Of a DNA stretch of 14,744 bases, positions 1-6,365 are shown one piece after another. The stretch's first letter is position 1. Each line of letters opens with the position of its first letter. The stretch spans positions 1 to 14,744 of the forward strand of contig JAFAVL010000225.1 of NCBI GenBank assembly GCA_019242465.1. The letters run 5' to 3'. The position numbers were made by a program, and so were the translations under genes. Origin of the DNA: Chroococcidiopsidaceae cyanobacterium CP_BM_RX_35 (GTDB lineage: Bacteria > Cyanobacteriota > Cyanobacteriia > Cyanobacteriales > Chroococcidiopsidaceae). The notes under the pieces were generated by a model. It was not told the DNA's origin, did not search any database, and saw only the letters and a list, made by a program, of their open reading frames with translations.

Positions 1-2
1 GT

Positions 3-194
3 GGTCGAAGGATTGCAGCTAGATTAAACCTCCGATATACGGGAGTTTTAGGTATTCTGGTCGAGGCTAAAAGTCAAGGACTAATTCCAGCGGTGAAACC
101 ATTGCTAGACGCTCTGATTAATCAAGCAGGTTTTTGGGTTGCTGAACCACTGTACAACCGTGCTCTAGAGCTTGTTAAGGAATACTCTTGCTAA
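3..194 (+). CDS. DUF3368 (PIN-like) protein, C-terminal part, cut by window edge
   Basis: The window opens inside a reading frame whose last 63 codons match the C-terminal half of DUF3368 proteins. The signature is the conserved GRRIA, the R-Y-T-G-V-L-G-I-L strand and the KSQGLIPAVKPLLDAL helix. DUF3368 proteins are PIN-like and are usually the toxin-like partner of a UPF0175 antitoxin; that role is family knowledge and is not tested here. The 5' half, with the expected N-terminal D-T-S-P motif, lies outside the window, so intactness cannot be judged. Remnants of another UPF0175-DUF3368 pair lie at 1918-2115 on the same strand. They contain the N-terminal part, so they are more likely a separate copy than the missing half of this gene. 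Confidence 0.8.
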   Translation, partial: GRRIAARLNLRYTGVLGILVEAKSQGLIPAVKPLLDALINQAGFWVAEPLYNRALELVKEYSC

Positions 195-317
195 CTAAAA
201 GAGAAGTTTTCAGCGAGTTTGTTAGCCTACCTTTTGATCGATGTGCAGCTGAGATAAGCGGTTAAATCCGGGCTTTCCTTGCTGCTGCCAGCACGAACTC
301 CTATTAGACCTTATTCT

Positions 318-728
318 TTAAGGATATTGCCCAATAGCCAGTAACCGTTCACGCTCTTGCAACCGATCTGGATGATTAAGCTGAAGAATGAATACTGTTA
401 CCCTACCTTCAGCAGTTAACGGCATGATGGTTGCACCTACAAGGGTGAAGTGTTCTTGCCAATTTTGAGTTCTGGGGTTGAAGAAAGGAGTTAGTTGATT
501 CGTTTCTGGATCGATGGAGCCAAGATCGGTGCCTTTAGCACGGTTGCAGTAAGGACAGGCTAAGGCAAGGTTTTCTAGAGAGGTTGTGCCACCGTGTTTT
601 TCAGCAATGATGTGCTCCATCTCGAAGGCGAGTAGGGTAACGCTTTGAGGAAAACGGCAATATTCACAGCAATCGCCCGCTCGTTCAATAACCTGTCGGC
701 GCAGGGGAGCAGGTACATAAGTACTCAC
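318..728 (-). CDS. HNH endonuclease
   Basis: This 136-aa protein is a compact HNH (beta-beta-alpha metal) nuclease. It has a zinc knuckle made of C21/C24 (CEYC) and C58/C61 (CPYC). Between them lies the HNH core: E38-H39 in EMEHIIAEKHGG, the second His at 45, and N53 followed by N62 in the CNRAKG segment. The C-terminal RVTVFILQLN...RLQERERLLA block matches the full length of this cyanobacterial subfamily, so the gene looks intact. The start is GTG at 728, five bases after the stop of the gene upstream (734-1087), so the two are almost certainly co-transcribed and translationally coupled. In cyanobacteria this HNH type regularly follows such a small partner gene, an arrangement that resembles a toxin-antitoxin or nuclease-control pair. 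The substrate is unknown. Confidence 0.9.
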   Translation of the reverse strand: MSTYVPAPLRRQVIERAGDCCEYCRFPQSVTLLAFEMEHIIAEKHGGTTSLENLALACPYCNRAKGTDLGSIDPETNQLTPFFNPRTQNWQEHFTLVGATIMPLTAEGRVTVFILQLNHPDRLQERERLLAIGQYP

Positions 729-733
729 GGTTG

Positions 734-1087
734 CTACTGAAGCTGTGCCAGAGCATAAGTCTTAGCCAGACGCACCAAGTGTTCTAGGGTAAGGTAACGC
801 TCTAGCTCAGCTTCTCCTTTGGCAGAAAGCGTCCCACCTTTACTTTGTGCCAGTAAATCGCTCACCCGCCCTTGAAACTCTGGTGAAGGGCGAATCGCCA
901 GAATTTGTTCTGAGGTGGGCTGGCTAGCGAGTAGGGTAATGATGTCTTGCTCATCCATAAAATTGGATTGCCGTTGCTGAGATTGAAACTCCTGTAAGCC
1001 AAGCTCTAGCACTTGGGGCAGTTGGGCTTGAAACTGCTCAAGTCGCTGGGCGAGGTCGTCGGGGATGTCGATCGTAATTTGTACCAT
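734..1087 (-). CDS. Small antitoxin-like partner of the HNH endonuclease
   Basis: This 117-aa protein begins with MVQITIDIPDDLAQRLEQF, a short beta strand and helix like the start of ribbon-helix-helix-type antitoxins. It then has a linker and a C-terminal block (PTSEQILAIRPSPEFQGRV...GGTLSAKGEAELERYLTLEHLVRLAK). From memory, this block recurs in many cyanobacterial small proteins encoded directly before nuclease or PIN genes. It is the promoter-proximal gene of a two-gene operon with the HNH endonuclease, from which it is separated by five bases. The inferred role is binding or restraining its partner and possibly the operon promoter. No catalytic residues are evident. The start is ATG at 1087; there is no strong Shine-Dalgarno sequence. 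Confidence 0.8.
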   Translation of the reverse strand: MVQITIDIPDDLAQRLEQFQAQLPQVLELGLQEFQSQQRQSNFMDEQDIITLLASQPTSEQILAIRPSPEFQGRVSDLLAQSKGGTLSAKGEAELERYLTLEHLVRLAKTYALAQLQ

Positions 1088-1116
1088 AACGCTTATGGGT
1101 AAGAGAGTTGCTTTTT

Positions 1117-1122
1117 ATTATA
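1117..1122 (-). promoter_or_regulatory. Probable -10 box of the partner/HNH operon
   Basis: On the minus strand these bases read TATAAT, a perfect -10 consensus, 29 bases before the ATG at 1087. The only nearby -35-like hexamers have weak matches or poor spacing (TTAACA with 13 bp, TCTTTA with 16 bp). The call therefore rests on the -10 box and its position. Confidence 0.45.
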
Positions 1123-1217
1123 AAAATTTAGTTCTTGTTAAAGACCTATCAGTAACTCAACATCTTGCAGTCATCGCTCTAGTATTTTTACAAAAAGTAT
1201 TTCATTTGCATAATCTA

Positions 1218-1253
1218 CACTGCATTTAGCCTTAAACAAAGCTAAATGCAGTG
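1218..1253. repeat. 13-bp perfect inverted repeat at the xisH breakpoint
   Basis: CACTGCATTTAGC at 1218-1230 and GCTAAATGCAGTG at 1241-1253 are exact reverse complements separated by a 10-base loop. No T-run follows on either strand, so this is not a standard terminator. The right arm ends exactly where recognisable XisH homology begins (codon GAG at 1253). The hairpin may therefore be the end of an inserted palindromic element or a product of the rearrangement that removed the xisH start. Confidence 0.75.
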
Positions 1254-1516
1254 AGGAAAAAATTGCTGTTGAAATCAAAAGCTTTATTGGGACATCTGCC
1301 ATCAATGATTTTCATACGGCTTTAGGACAGTTTTTGAATTACAGAATTGTGCTAGAAGTCAACGAACCCGATCGCCTGCTTTATCTAGCCGTGCCCTTTG
1401 AAAACTACCAGTCTTTCTTTCAAAGTCGCTTTGCTCAGGTGGCGATCGAACGACATCAGCTCAAACTGCTTGTTTACTAACCAATCAGCGAGGAGATTGT
1501 CCAATGGATAAGTTAG
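1253..1516 (+). pseudogene. xisH: xisH remnant, 5' truncated with a premature stop
   Basis: The frame reads EEKIAVEIKSFIGTSAINDF, then the HTALGQFLNYRI and RLLYLAVPFENY segments, ending LKLLVY. This is the C-terminal half of XisH, named for its requirement in fdxN-element excision in heterocystous cyanobacteria. XisH has a PD-(D/E)XK-type nuclease fold, and the E-x-K of EIKSF is still present. The first half of the usual roughly 138-aa protein is absent, with no start codon in frame. A TAA at 1478-1480 interrupts the end. Reading past it gives PISEEIVQWIS and a TAG at 1514-1516, which is the normal XisH C-terminus overlapping xisI by 13 bases. The gene is therefore doubly broken. Partner xisI follows directly. 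Confidence 0.85.
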
Positions 1517-1839
1517 AGCACTATCGCTCCTGCATTCAAACTCTGTTAGAAACACAGAGTCAATCTAGATTCCGCAACGAAGAGGTAGAAAACAAATTAT
1601 TTTGTGACATCATTCGAGATCATTACCAACTTATGTGAGTTGGTTGGAAAGGCTTAGAGCGAATTTATTACACTGTTCTCCACTTTGACATCAAGGATGG
1701 AAAAATTTGGCTGCAGCACAACGCGACAGATACTGATGTTGGTCAAGAATTGATGGAAATGGGTGTTGCTCAAGAAGACATTGTGCTTGGGTTACATCCA
1801 CCTTACAAACGCCCCTACATCGGCTATGGTGTGGCTTAG
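1504..1839 (+). pseudogene. xisI: xisI with a single in-frame TGA
   Basis: The frame from ATG at 1504 to TAG at 1837-1839 is exactly 111 codons, the normal length of XisI. It matches the family throughout: MDKLEHYRSCIQTLLE, DIIRDHYQL, VLHFDIKDGKIWLQHNATD, ELMEMGVAQEDIVLGLHPPYKRPY. The only defect is TGA at codon 45 (1636-1638), in the position where XisI normally has Arg, so one C-to-T change (CGA to TGA) would explain it. XisI works with XisH in DNA-element excision in Nostoc/Anabaena, and homologues occur widely as xisH-xisI pairs. Here both partners are disrupted, so the pair should be dead unless there is suppression or programmed readthrough. Confidence 0.85.
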
Positions 1840-1917
1840 TCTGGTTGATAAAAATGCCAGCGCTTGCCAGCAGTTTGCAGCTTAGATGAGATGATAATCG
1901 CACTCTAGCAGAATAGC

Positions 1918-1989
1918 AGAATATTACGTTGTGACGTGGAGGATTTTGAACAAGACATCAAGAACCTGCGGGAGATGGGCAGATTGTGA
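1918..1989 (+). pseudogene. UPF0175 antitoxin, C-terminal remnant
   Basis: This short frame reads DVEDFEQDIKNLREMGRL followed by TGA, a typical C-terminal tail of UPF0175 antitoxins. The N-terminal helix-turn-helix part is missing, and an in-frame stop lies just upstream at 1906-1908. Its TGA overlaps the GTG that starts the DUF3368 remnant at 1986, preserving the normal UPF0175-DUF3368 operon overlap. Homology over so few residues is suggestive, but the gene order strengthens it. Confidence 0.6.
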
Positions 1990-2115
1990 TTGTCGTCAGC
2001 GACACCTCACCTATCAATAACCATGCAGCAATCAATCTACAAGGGACTCTTGCGCCAACTCTCTGGCACTGTAATTATTCCCGAAGCAGTTAGAATAGGA
2101 ACACTACAGAAGTAG
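1986..2115 (+). pseudogene. DUF3368 toxin-like gene, frameshifted N-terminal remnant
   Basis: From GTG at 1986 the frame reads VIVVSDTSPINN, the highly conserved DUF3368/PIN-like N-terminus with its metal-binding Asp in DTSP. After about 20 codons the homology moves to another frame, LLRQLSGTVIIPEAV (about 2046-2090), so a small indel has shifted the gene. The family match stops after EAV; the rest of the protein is missing and parD starts at 2132. Together with the UPF0175 tail just upstream, this is the corpse of a complete toxin-antitoxin-like pair. Confidence 0.7.
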
Positions 2116-2131
2116 AGAGATTTAAGCACCG

Positions 2132-2398
2132 ATGAATGTGTCGTTAACTCCAGAGCTTGAGCAGTTCATTCACAAGCAGTTAGAAAGCGGTAAGTATGCC
2201 TCGGCTGACGAGGTGATTTGTGCTGGACTCGGACTATTGGCGGCGCGGGAACATACCTACAAGGGTCGATTTGAGGAGTTGCAACGAGAAATCATGCTTG
2301 GAATTGAGGCTTCCGAGCGAGGCAAAGTCGTTGATGGAGAGACGGTTTTCCATGAACTACAACAGAAGCTACAACAGTATCGCGCTCAGGCTGGTTAG
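2132..2398 (+). CDS. ParD/CopG-type antitoxin, orphan
   Basis: This 88-aa protein has the layout of type II ParD antitoxins of the CC2985 group. A ribbon-helix-helix N-terminus (MNVSLTPELEQFIHKQLESGKYASADEVI, residues 1-29) should dimerise and bind operator DNA. A charged helical tail (residues about 40-88) normally wraps the toxin. No ParE/RelE gene follows; the next sequence is a SWIM-protein remnant, so the antitoxin is an orphan here. The C-terminal 70 codons are repeated at 9228-9437 with 12 mismatches. Seven of these are synonymous, which suggests both copies were under protein-level selection after they diverged. This copy keeps the complete N-terminus and may still be functional. Confidence 0.85.
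   Translation: MNVSLTPELEQFIHKQLESGKYASADEVICAGLGLLAAREHTYKGRFEELQREIMLGIEASERGKVVDGETVFHELQQKLQQYRAQAG
2189..2398 (+). repeat. 210-bp direct repeat, copy 1 (parD C-terminal part)
   Basis: This stretch aligns without gaps to 9228-9437 with 12 substitutions (about 94% identity by hand count). Similarity ends at the Gly codon on the left and one base after the stop codon on the right. Confidence 0.9.
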
Positions 2399-2413
2399 TG
2401 AGTAATACCAAAG

Positions 2414-2553
2414 TTGAGCGAGGTGACTACTCACTACCGTGCGATCGCACAATCGTTTGATTGGGGTCAGGGTTATTACCGCAATGGTTCGGTGACTTCC
2501 CGGATTCAACGAGGCAATGTGTTATCCGCTAGTGTTGAAGGAGGTAAACGACC
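2414..2553 (+). pseudogene. SWIM zinc-finger protein, N-terminal remnant
   Basis: The frame with TTG at 2414 or GTG at 2423 reads TTHYRAIAQSFDWGQGYYRN, then GSVTSRIQRGNVLSASVEG. This resembles the start of SWIM zinc-finger proteins (the W-G-x-G-Y-Y-R-x-G-x-V pattern). The homology stops near 2544, before any CxC...CxH zinc ligands, where the ribosome-binding site and ATG of the next gene begin. The open frame continues to 2680 only as an out-of-frame read through that gene. I take it as a truncated gene. The neighbouring 372-aa gene at 4869 belongs to a family I recall beside SWIM genes, which supports the identification. Confidence 0.55.
2439..2450. repeat. HIP1 site in a 12-bp palindrome
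   Basis: GTGCGATCGCAC is a perfect palindrome around the cyanobacterial HIP1 octamer GCGATCGC (2441-2448). Three further exact octamers lie at 6283-6290, 7087-7094 and 13880-13887. Confidence 0.9.
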
Positions 2554-2874
2554 ATGGAATTTGCTGGAACCTGGCACATTTATGAGATGGAAAATTGGGA
2601 CGAAGACTACTTTAATATGGAAGTGCAGGCTTACATTGAAATCGATGAGAGAGGAACAGGTGATTTTCAATTTGGTCTAGTTACAGGACAAATTGATGGT
2701 GAAGTTGTGAAAGATGAATCAGGAGGTAAGCTTGAATTCACCTGGGAGGGTGGTGATGAAAATGATGAAGCATCTGGTAGTGTTTGGTTGAGATTGCACG
2801 ATAAAGACATATTAGAAGGGAAGATAAAACTTCATGGAGGAGATAGCTCTTTGTTTTTAGCAAAACGAGTATAA
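2554..2874 (+). CDS. Conserved hypothetical protein (106 aa)
   Basis: The protein starts MEFAGTWHIYEMENWDEDYF and continues with alternating strands (MEVQAYIEIDERGTGDFQFG, VTGQIDGEVV, KLEFTWEGGDENDEASGSVW). This implies a small, acidic, all-beta soluble protein with no signal peptide or membrane segment. I recall similar proteins in many bacteria as uncharacterised; no function is established. A strong ribosome-binding site (GAAGGAGGT, 2537-2545) precedes ATG 2554 and decides the start. The gene sits directly on the breakpoint of the SWIM remnant and 124 bases before the 610-aa gene, on the same strand. Confidence 0.8.
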   Translation: MEFAGTWHIYEMENWDEDYFNMEVQAYIEIDERGTGDFQFGLVTGQIDGEVVKDESGGKLEFTWEGGDENDEASGSVWLRLHDKDILEGKIKLHGGDSSLFLAKRV

Positions 2875-2949
2875 AGCTTTGTTAAAGGGCGTTTGATGAA
2901 ATTACCGATTGCCAGAAAAATGGTTGAGAGAGGTAGCAATCCCATTTAA

Positions 2950-2968
2950 AAGACAACAGAGTTGTCTT
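2950..2968. terminator. 8-bp hairpin between the 106-aa and 610-aa genes
   Basis: AAGACAAC and GTTGTCTT pair across a three-base loop (AGA). On the plus strand AATTAAAA follows, not a T-run; on the minus strand the stem continues into TTTT. It could be a weak attenuator or terminator separating 2554-2874 from the gene at 2999. The evidence is structural only. Confidence 0.35.
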
Positions 2969-2981
2969 AATTAAAAGCCTC

Positions 2982-2990
2982 AAAGGAGGT
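2982..2990 (+). promoter_or_regulatory. Near-perfect Shine-Dalgarno of the 610-aa gene
   Basis: AAAGGAGGT lies eight bases before ATG 2999. It matches the 16S anti-Shine-Dalgarno across its whole length, an unusually strong site that fixes the start and predicts efficient translation. Confidence 0.85.
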
Positions 2991-2998
2991 AGGTCCAA

Positions 2999-4831
2999 AT
3001 GCTACAGCAAAATCAAAAGAATTCACATAACTTTGATGAGCCAGGGGAGCGCCTGCTCAATGCACTAACACAGCAGGAAATTACTCAGCTTCTTGATGCG
3101 TTATTTGAGGTTTTGTCACCTGAACTGCAAGAATCAGTTCTCACCCAACTCTCACCTGACACTCAACAGATTGTGAAGCAAATTCTGGCTCCAGCAAAGC
3201 TCATTGAGCCAACTCAGGTAATTACATCCCAACCGATTTCTCTGGCAAAACAAGCTCAAATCTGGTCTGAGTTATGGCAAGCTTGGGATGAAGTTGTATG
3301 GGAAGCCTCGCAGGAAGAAGGGAAGTACATCACTCAAGAAGCCCATTGGGAACCTCCCTACTTTGATACCTACAGCTTCATTGAAGCTCTAGAAGGCGTT
3401 GCCAAAAACATGCTGCCATTGATGGCCACGGCATTTGAGCATCAATTAACGCCCGCACACGGCTTTGCTTCTGCCTTGTTAACCGCTGAATCCGAAATCT
3501 CTAGAGGAATCCCCGATTGGATGGAGATTACGGAAGGCTTACATCTAGGGGAATGTTTAACGACTTGCCTGCTGCAGTGGGAATGGTTAAAAGTTCAAGA
3601 GCAAGGACACAATGCCTTTCACTTGACTCAAGGAATTCGAGAGTGCGAGCTGGAATTTTGGCAGATGGAACTTAATAGTGATGCAGTGCTCGATTTCTTC
3701 ATGCAGTTGTCTGAAGTCGAGCGACGCTGCATTCTAACAGGATTCACGGCTAACAGAGAAAGTTTACTCTGGAAAAGCACTTTAGATGATGCCCACTCCC
3801 ACTGGCATCAGCTTTACCTATGGGTGATGCAGCAATACGCACCCGAACGTTATCTGGACAATCTTCGAGTAACGATTCCTCAACAGTGGGAAAACGGGTT
3901 ACCCATCATGAAAGAGTTGCTAGCTCACCAGAACTATGCAGAAAGCTTCGCAGTCATTCAGGAAACGCTTGATGCGTTGTTGAAAGTCAAGCAAGGAGAT
4001 GCATCTTGGGTGCCAGAAACATCACTTCTCATCGCCACTCTGGGTTTCTATTATGAAGGCGAACAGGGAAATATAGAAACGCTTCTGGGCTATTATCAGC
4101 AAACTGCACAGGGATTAAACCAGTCTGAACGAGCGCATGCGTTAGAGATTCAGCAGGTGGCGATGGCGCAATGGTTCAATTGGTCAGTCATGTTTAACGC
4201 ATTTACAGAGATTCCGCTCTCTCAACCAACTCGTCAGGCGTTGTTTCAATCCTGGCGGAATTATGTGACTCGACGCTCTAAGCCACGTACTTGGGCATAT
4301 GGGACCGCCACAACCGTCCAGACTTGGTGGGTGTCCTGGCTAATTGACGCTATTGCTGACCCACAAAAGGGAGCCAGCTGGTTTCAGCAGCAAATTACCC
4401 AATGGGTCGCAGAGTTACCCACAGACACAACTCAATTAGGTGAAAACTACGCTCGACTGCGACTGCTAACAAAAGATTTGACAGAGAATCAAAGCGAAGG
4501 ACGATGCCCCTATCCTCAGTTTGATCAAGTGGTGATTCGTCCCAGGGAACTCTTAGCACCAGATGATGAGTCTCGACGAAATTATATGCGACAGTATGCA
4601 CCTGTTAATTTGTGGGAGCAGGTGATGGACTACTGGAGGAAGCACTTACACCACTTCGTCCCTAAACCGGAGTCGGCGCGCAAGTCTGACTATACCGAAC
4701 ATGCCCACTGGATGGCTGCCTTGAAAGAACTCTCACCACAAAACTATGAAACCCTTCTGGCTCGATGGCGCACTGACCACCAGCGGCGCAGCAATCTCTG
4801 GAAAGCAATGAATCAAGCGAGATTGAGCTGA
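2999..4831 (+). CDS. Large helical conserved hypothetical protein (610 aa), possibly SWIM-associated
   Basis: I do not recognise a named domain. The N-terminal 70 residues (LLNALTQQEITQLLDALFEV, then LSPELQESVLTQLSPDTQQIV) are leucine-rich helices. The remainder is rich in Trp, Leu and Gln and reads as a long all-alpha protein, perhaps with helical repeats. No signal peptide, membrane segment, CxC/CxH zinc site, Walker motif or nuclease motif is visible. It is followed after 37 bases by the 372-aa gene on the same strand, so the two probably form an operon. Since a SWIM N-terminal remnant lies upstream, this protein might be the C-terminal portion or usual neighbour of a SWIM protein; that is inference. 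Codons 550-587 are encoded by a 116-bp block that recurs exactly at 11633-11748. Confidence 0.85.
   Translation: MLQQNQKNSHNFDEPGERLLNALTQQEITQLLDALFEVLSPELQESVLTQLSPDTQQIVKQILAPAKLIEPTQVITSQPISLAKQAQIWSELWQAWDEVVWEASQEEGKYITQEAHWEPPYFDTYSFIEALEGVAKNMLPLMATAFEHQLTPAHGFASALLTAESEISRGIPDWMEITEGLHLGECLTTCLLQWEWLKVQEQGHNAFHLTQGIRECELEFWQMELNSDAVLDFFMQLSEVERRCILTGFTANRESLLWKSTLDDAHSHWHQLYLWVMQQYAPERYLDNLRVTIPQQWENGLPIMKELLAHQNYAESFAVIQETLDALLKVKQGDASWVPETSLLIATLGFYYEGEQGNIETLLGYYQQTAQGLNQSERAHALEIQQVAMAQWFNWSVMFNAFTEIPLSQPTRQALFQSWRNYVTRRSKPRTWAYGTATTVQTWWVSWLIDAIADPQKGASWFQQQITQWVAELPTDTTQLGENYARLRLLTKDLTENQSEGRCPYPQFDQVVIRPRELLAPDDESRRNYMRQYAPVNLWEQVMDYWRKHLHHFVPKPESARKSDYTEHAHWMAALKELSPQNYETLLARWRTDHQRRSNLWKAMNQARLS
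4645..4760 (+). repeat. 116-bp perfect direct repeat, copy 1 (native, in the 610-aa gene)
   Basis: All 116 bases are identical to 11633-11748 in the same orientation. Identity ends sharply on both sides. Here the block sits inside an uninterrupted 610-codon gene, so this is probably the source copy. Confidence 0.97.
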
Positions 4832-4868
4832 TATGAATGTGCAAGTAATAAACAGGATGAGATTATAG

Positions 4869-5987
4869 ATGAGTGAGTATCAGTATTACGAATTTCAAAC
4901 GGTAGATCGCCCACTCACCACTAAAGAACAGGCAGAGATCAAAAAACTGTCCAGCCGGGTTCAACTCACGCCAACCCGAGCAGTTTTTCTATATAGCCAT
5001 GGTGACTTTCGCGGTAATCCAGAAGAAGTATTAACCCAATACTTTGATGTCATGTTTTACATCGCCAATTGGGGAACCTGGCGACTGATGTTTCGGTTCC
5101 CTAAAGCGATCGTTGACCCGAATTGGTTTCAGCCTTATGACCTTCCTGATGCTATAACCATTACCCAAACTTCTAAGTACATTGTCCTCGATCTTGAAAT
5201 CAATCAGGAAGAAGGAATCCAGGGATGGGTTGAAGGCGAGGGATGGCTACCACAATTGCTGCCGCTCCGTGATGATTTGTTGAGTGGAGATTTACGCTTG
5301 CTGTATTTGGTCTGGTTACGAGTCGCTCCCTACCTGGCGGGAAATGCACTGGATGACGATCCAGTTGAACCACCGCTTCCCCCTAATTTAAGCCAGCTTT
5401 CTCAACCCCTCAAGGCATTCATGAAACTGGTTGAACTCGCTCCTGATTGGGTCGCCGCTGCAGCTAGTGAAAGTCCTCGTCATCAAGCCCCCTCAGCTCC
5501 TCCCTTAGAAAACTGGCTGTCTGCTCTTTCAGAAGCCGAACGGCAAGAATTTTTGCTGAAACTTGTACATCGCGAACCTCATGTTGACCTGCAATTGATT
5601 AATCGATTACAGGAATTGGCAGGTGTAGGTCAATCAACTCCTCAATGTATTCCGGGGCAGCGACGATTATCTGAACTCAAGGCGAGCGCAGATACTTTGA
5701 GAGAAAAGCGTGAACATCAAGAACGGGATGCGGCGAGAAAAAAGCGAATTCAAGAATTAGAGGCATTGGCACCGAAAGAAGCTCAGCTCTGGAAGAGAGT
5801 GGAGGAATTGATCAAATTCAAGCAAGCCAAACCCTACGATGAAGCTACTGCTTTGCTCAAAGATCTGCGTGACTTGGCAGAACACCAGGAACGATTGTCT
5901 GAGTTTATCCAACGCTTTGAAAAACTCAAGTCAGACTATAATAATCGTCCAGCCTTAATCACACGCTTCAGAACGCTCAGTCTGTAA
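4869..5987 (+). CDS. Conserved hypothetical protein of a SWIM-neighbour family (372 aa)
   Basis: The N-terminus MSEYQYYEFQTVDRPLT, the segment KLSSRVQLTPTRAVF, then DFRGNPEEVLTQYFDVMFY and IANWGTWRLMFRFPK mark a conserved family. I know it from bacterial genomes as a frequent neighbour of SWIM zinc-finger genes; its biochemistry is unknown to me. Residues 1-170 look like a compact alpha/beta domain. A Pro-rich acidic linker follows (DDDPVEPPLPP, about 177-187). The last 100 residues (about 270-365) are highly charged helix with coiled-coil character (REKREHQERDAARKKRIQEL and following). It lies 37 bases after the 610-aa gene and 36 bases before the next frame, so a shared transcript is likely. 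A SWIM gene would be expected beside it, but only a remnant is found at 2414. Confidence 0.85.
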   Translation: MSEYQYYEFQTVDRPLTTKEQAEIKKLSSRVQLTPTRAVFLYSHGDFRGNPEEVLTQYFDVMFYIANWGTWRLMFRFPKAIVDPNWFQPYDLPDAITITQTSKYIVLDLEINQEEGIQGWVEGEGWLPQLLPLRDDLLSGDLRLLYLVWLRVAPYLAGNALDDDPVEPPLPPNLSQLSQPLKAFMKLVELAPDWVAAAASESPRHQAPSAPPLENWLSALSEAERQEFLLKLVHREPHVDLQLINRLQELAGVGQSTPQCIPGQRRLSELKASADTLREKREHQERDAARKKRIQELEALAPKEAQLWKRVEELIKFKQAKPYDEATALLKDLRDLAEHQERLSEFIQRFEKLKSDYNNRPALITRFRTLSL

Positions 5988-6023
5988 TTAGGGAACATGT
6001 CGAGATAAAGCAATTCACCCACA

Positions 6024-6353
6024 ATGAGCGATTGTGAAGCCCAAATATCAGAATTACCCAATACCTGGCAAGAGATCCAGCCGGATGCAATCTACCAATC
6101 CCTGGAAGGGAGACTCGTCTCATTCAACATCAATCAAATTAAACTCGGCATTCTCTACGATCCCATCGGCAAACACCTCCGAGCTATCAACAAAGGACTG
6201 GTTCCTTCCAAAGGGAACACTGGACTTGTTCCCTCCGAAGAACCTGGCTACGATTTCAAATCCAAAATTCTTGGCAAAGGCGGCGATCGCCGATTTCATG
6301 GCAAAGTAGTAGAAGGCATTCTCTACTTCCCTGGCAAACAAACCACTCACTAG
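6024..6353 (+). CDS. Hypothetical protein (109 aa), possibly the first half of an interrupted gene
   Basis: The frame from ATG 6024 encodes an acidic start (MSDCEAQISELPNTWQEIQ) and a beta-type segment (GRLVSFNINQIKLGILYDPIG). It then crosses a 27-bp tandem repeat that gives GLVPSKGNT and GLVPSEEPG. I recognise no family. It follows the 372-aa gene by 36 bases. The stop TAG at 6351 is in the same frame as the next gene, whose GTG is only 12 bases further, so the two could be one gene split by a single nonsense codon. A long antisense frame overlaps the second half (6120-6530), but the plus strand fits the operon direction better. Confidence is modest. Confidence 0.45.
   Translation: MSDCEAQISELPNTWQEIQPDAIYQSLEGRLVSFNINQIKLGILYDPIGKHLRAINKGLVPSKGNTGLVPSEEPGYDFKSKILGKGGDRRFHGKVVEGILYFPGKQTTH
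6195..6248 (+). repeat. Imperfect 27-bp tandem duplication
   Basis: Two units start with GGACTGGTTCC (6195) and GGACTTGTTCC (6222), 27 bases apart. They encode GLVPSKGNT and GLVPSEEPG. The stretch also contains the inverted pair GGGAAC (6213-6218) and GTTCCC (6228-6233). Being a multiple of three, the duplication keeps the frame. Confidence 0.6.
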
Positions 6354-6365
6354 AGCTTCAGGCTT

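Noticed and set aside
1218..1253. Rho-independent terminator
   Set aside because: The stem is strong, but no run of T follows on either strand.
2220..2405. Second frame over the parD gene (also seen at 9259-9456 over its copy)
   Set aside because: It recurs only because the DNA is duplicated. Most substitutions between the copies are silent in the ParD frame, which shows that ParD is the coding frame.
4395..4844. Minus-strand frames of 60-68 codons
   Set aside because: They are fully inside the 610-aa gene, with no recognisable motif or start signal.
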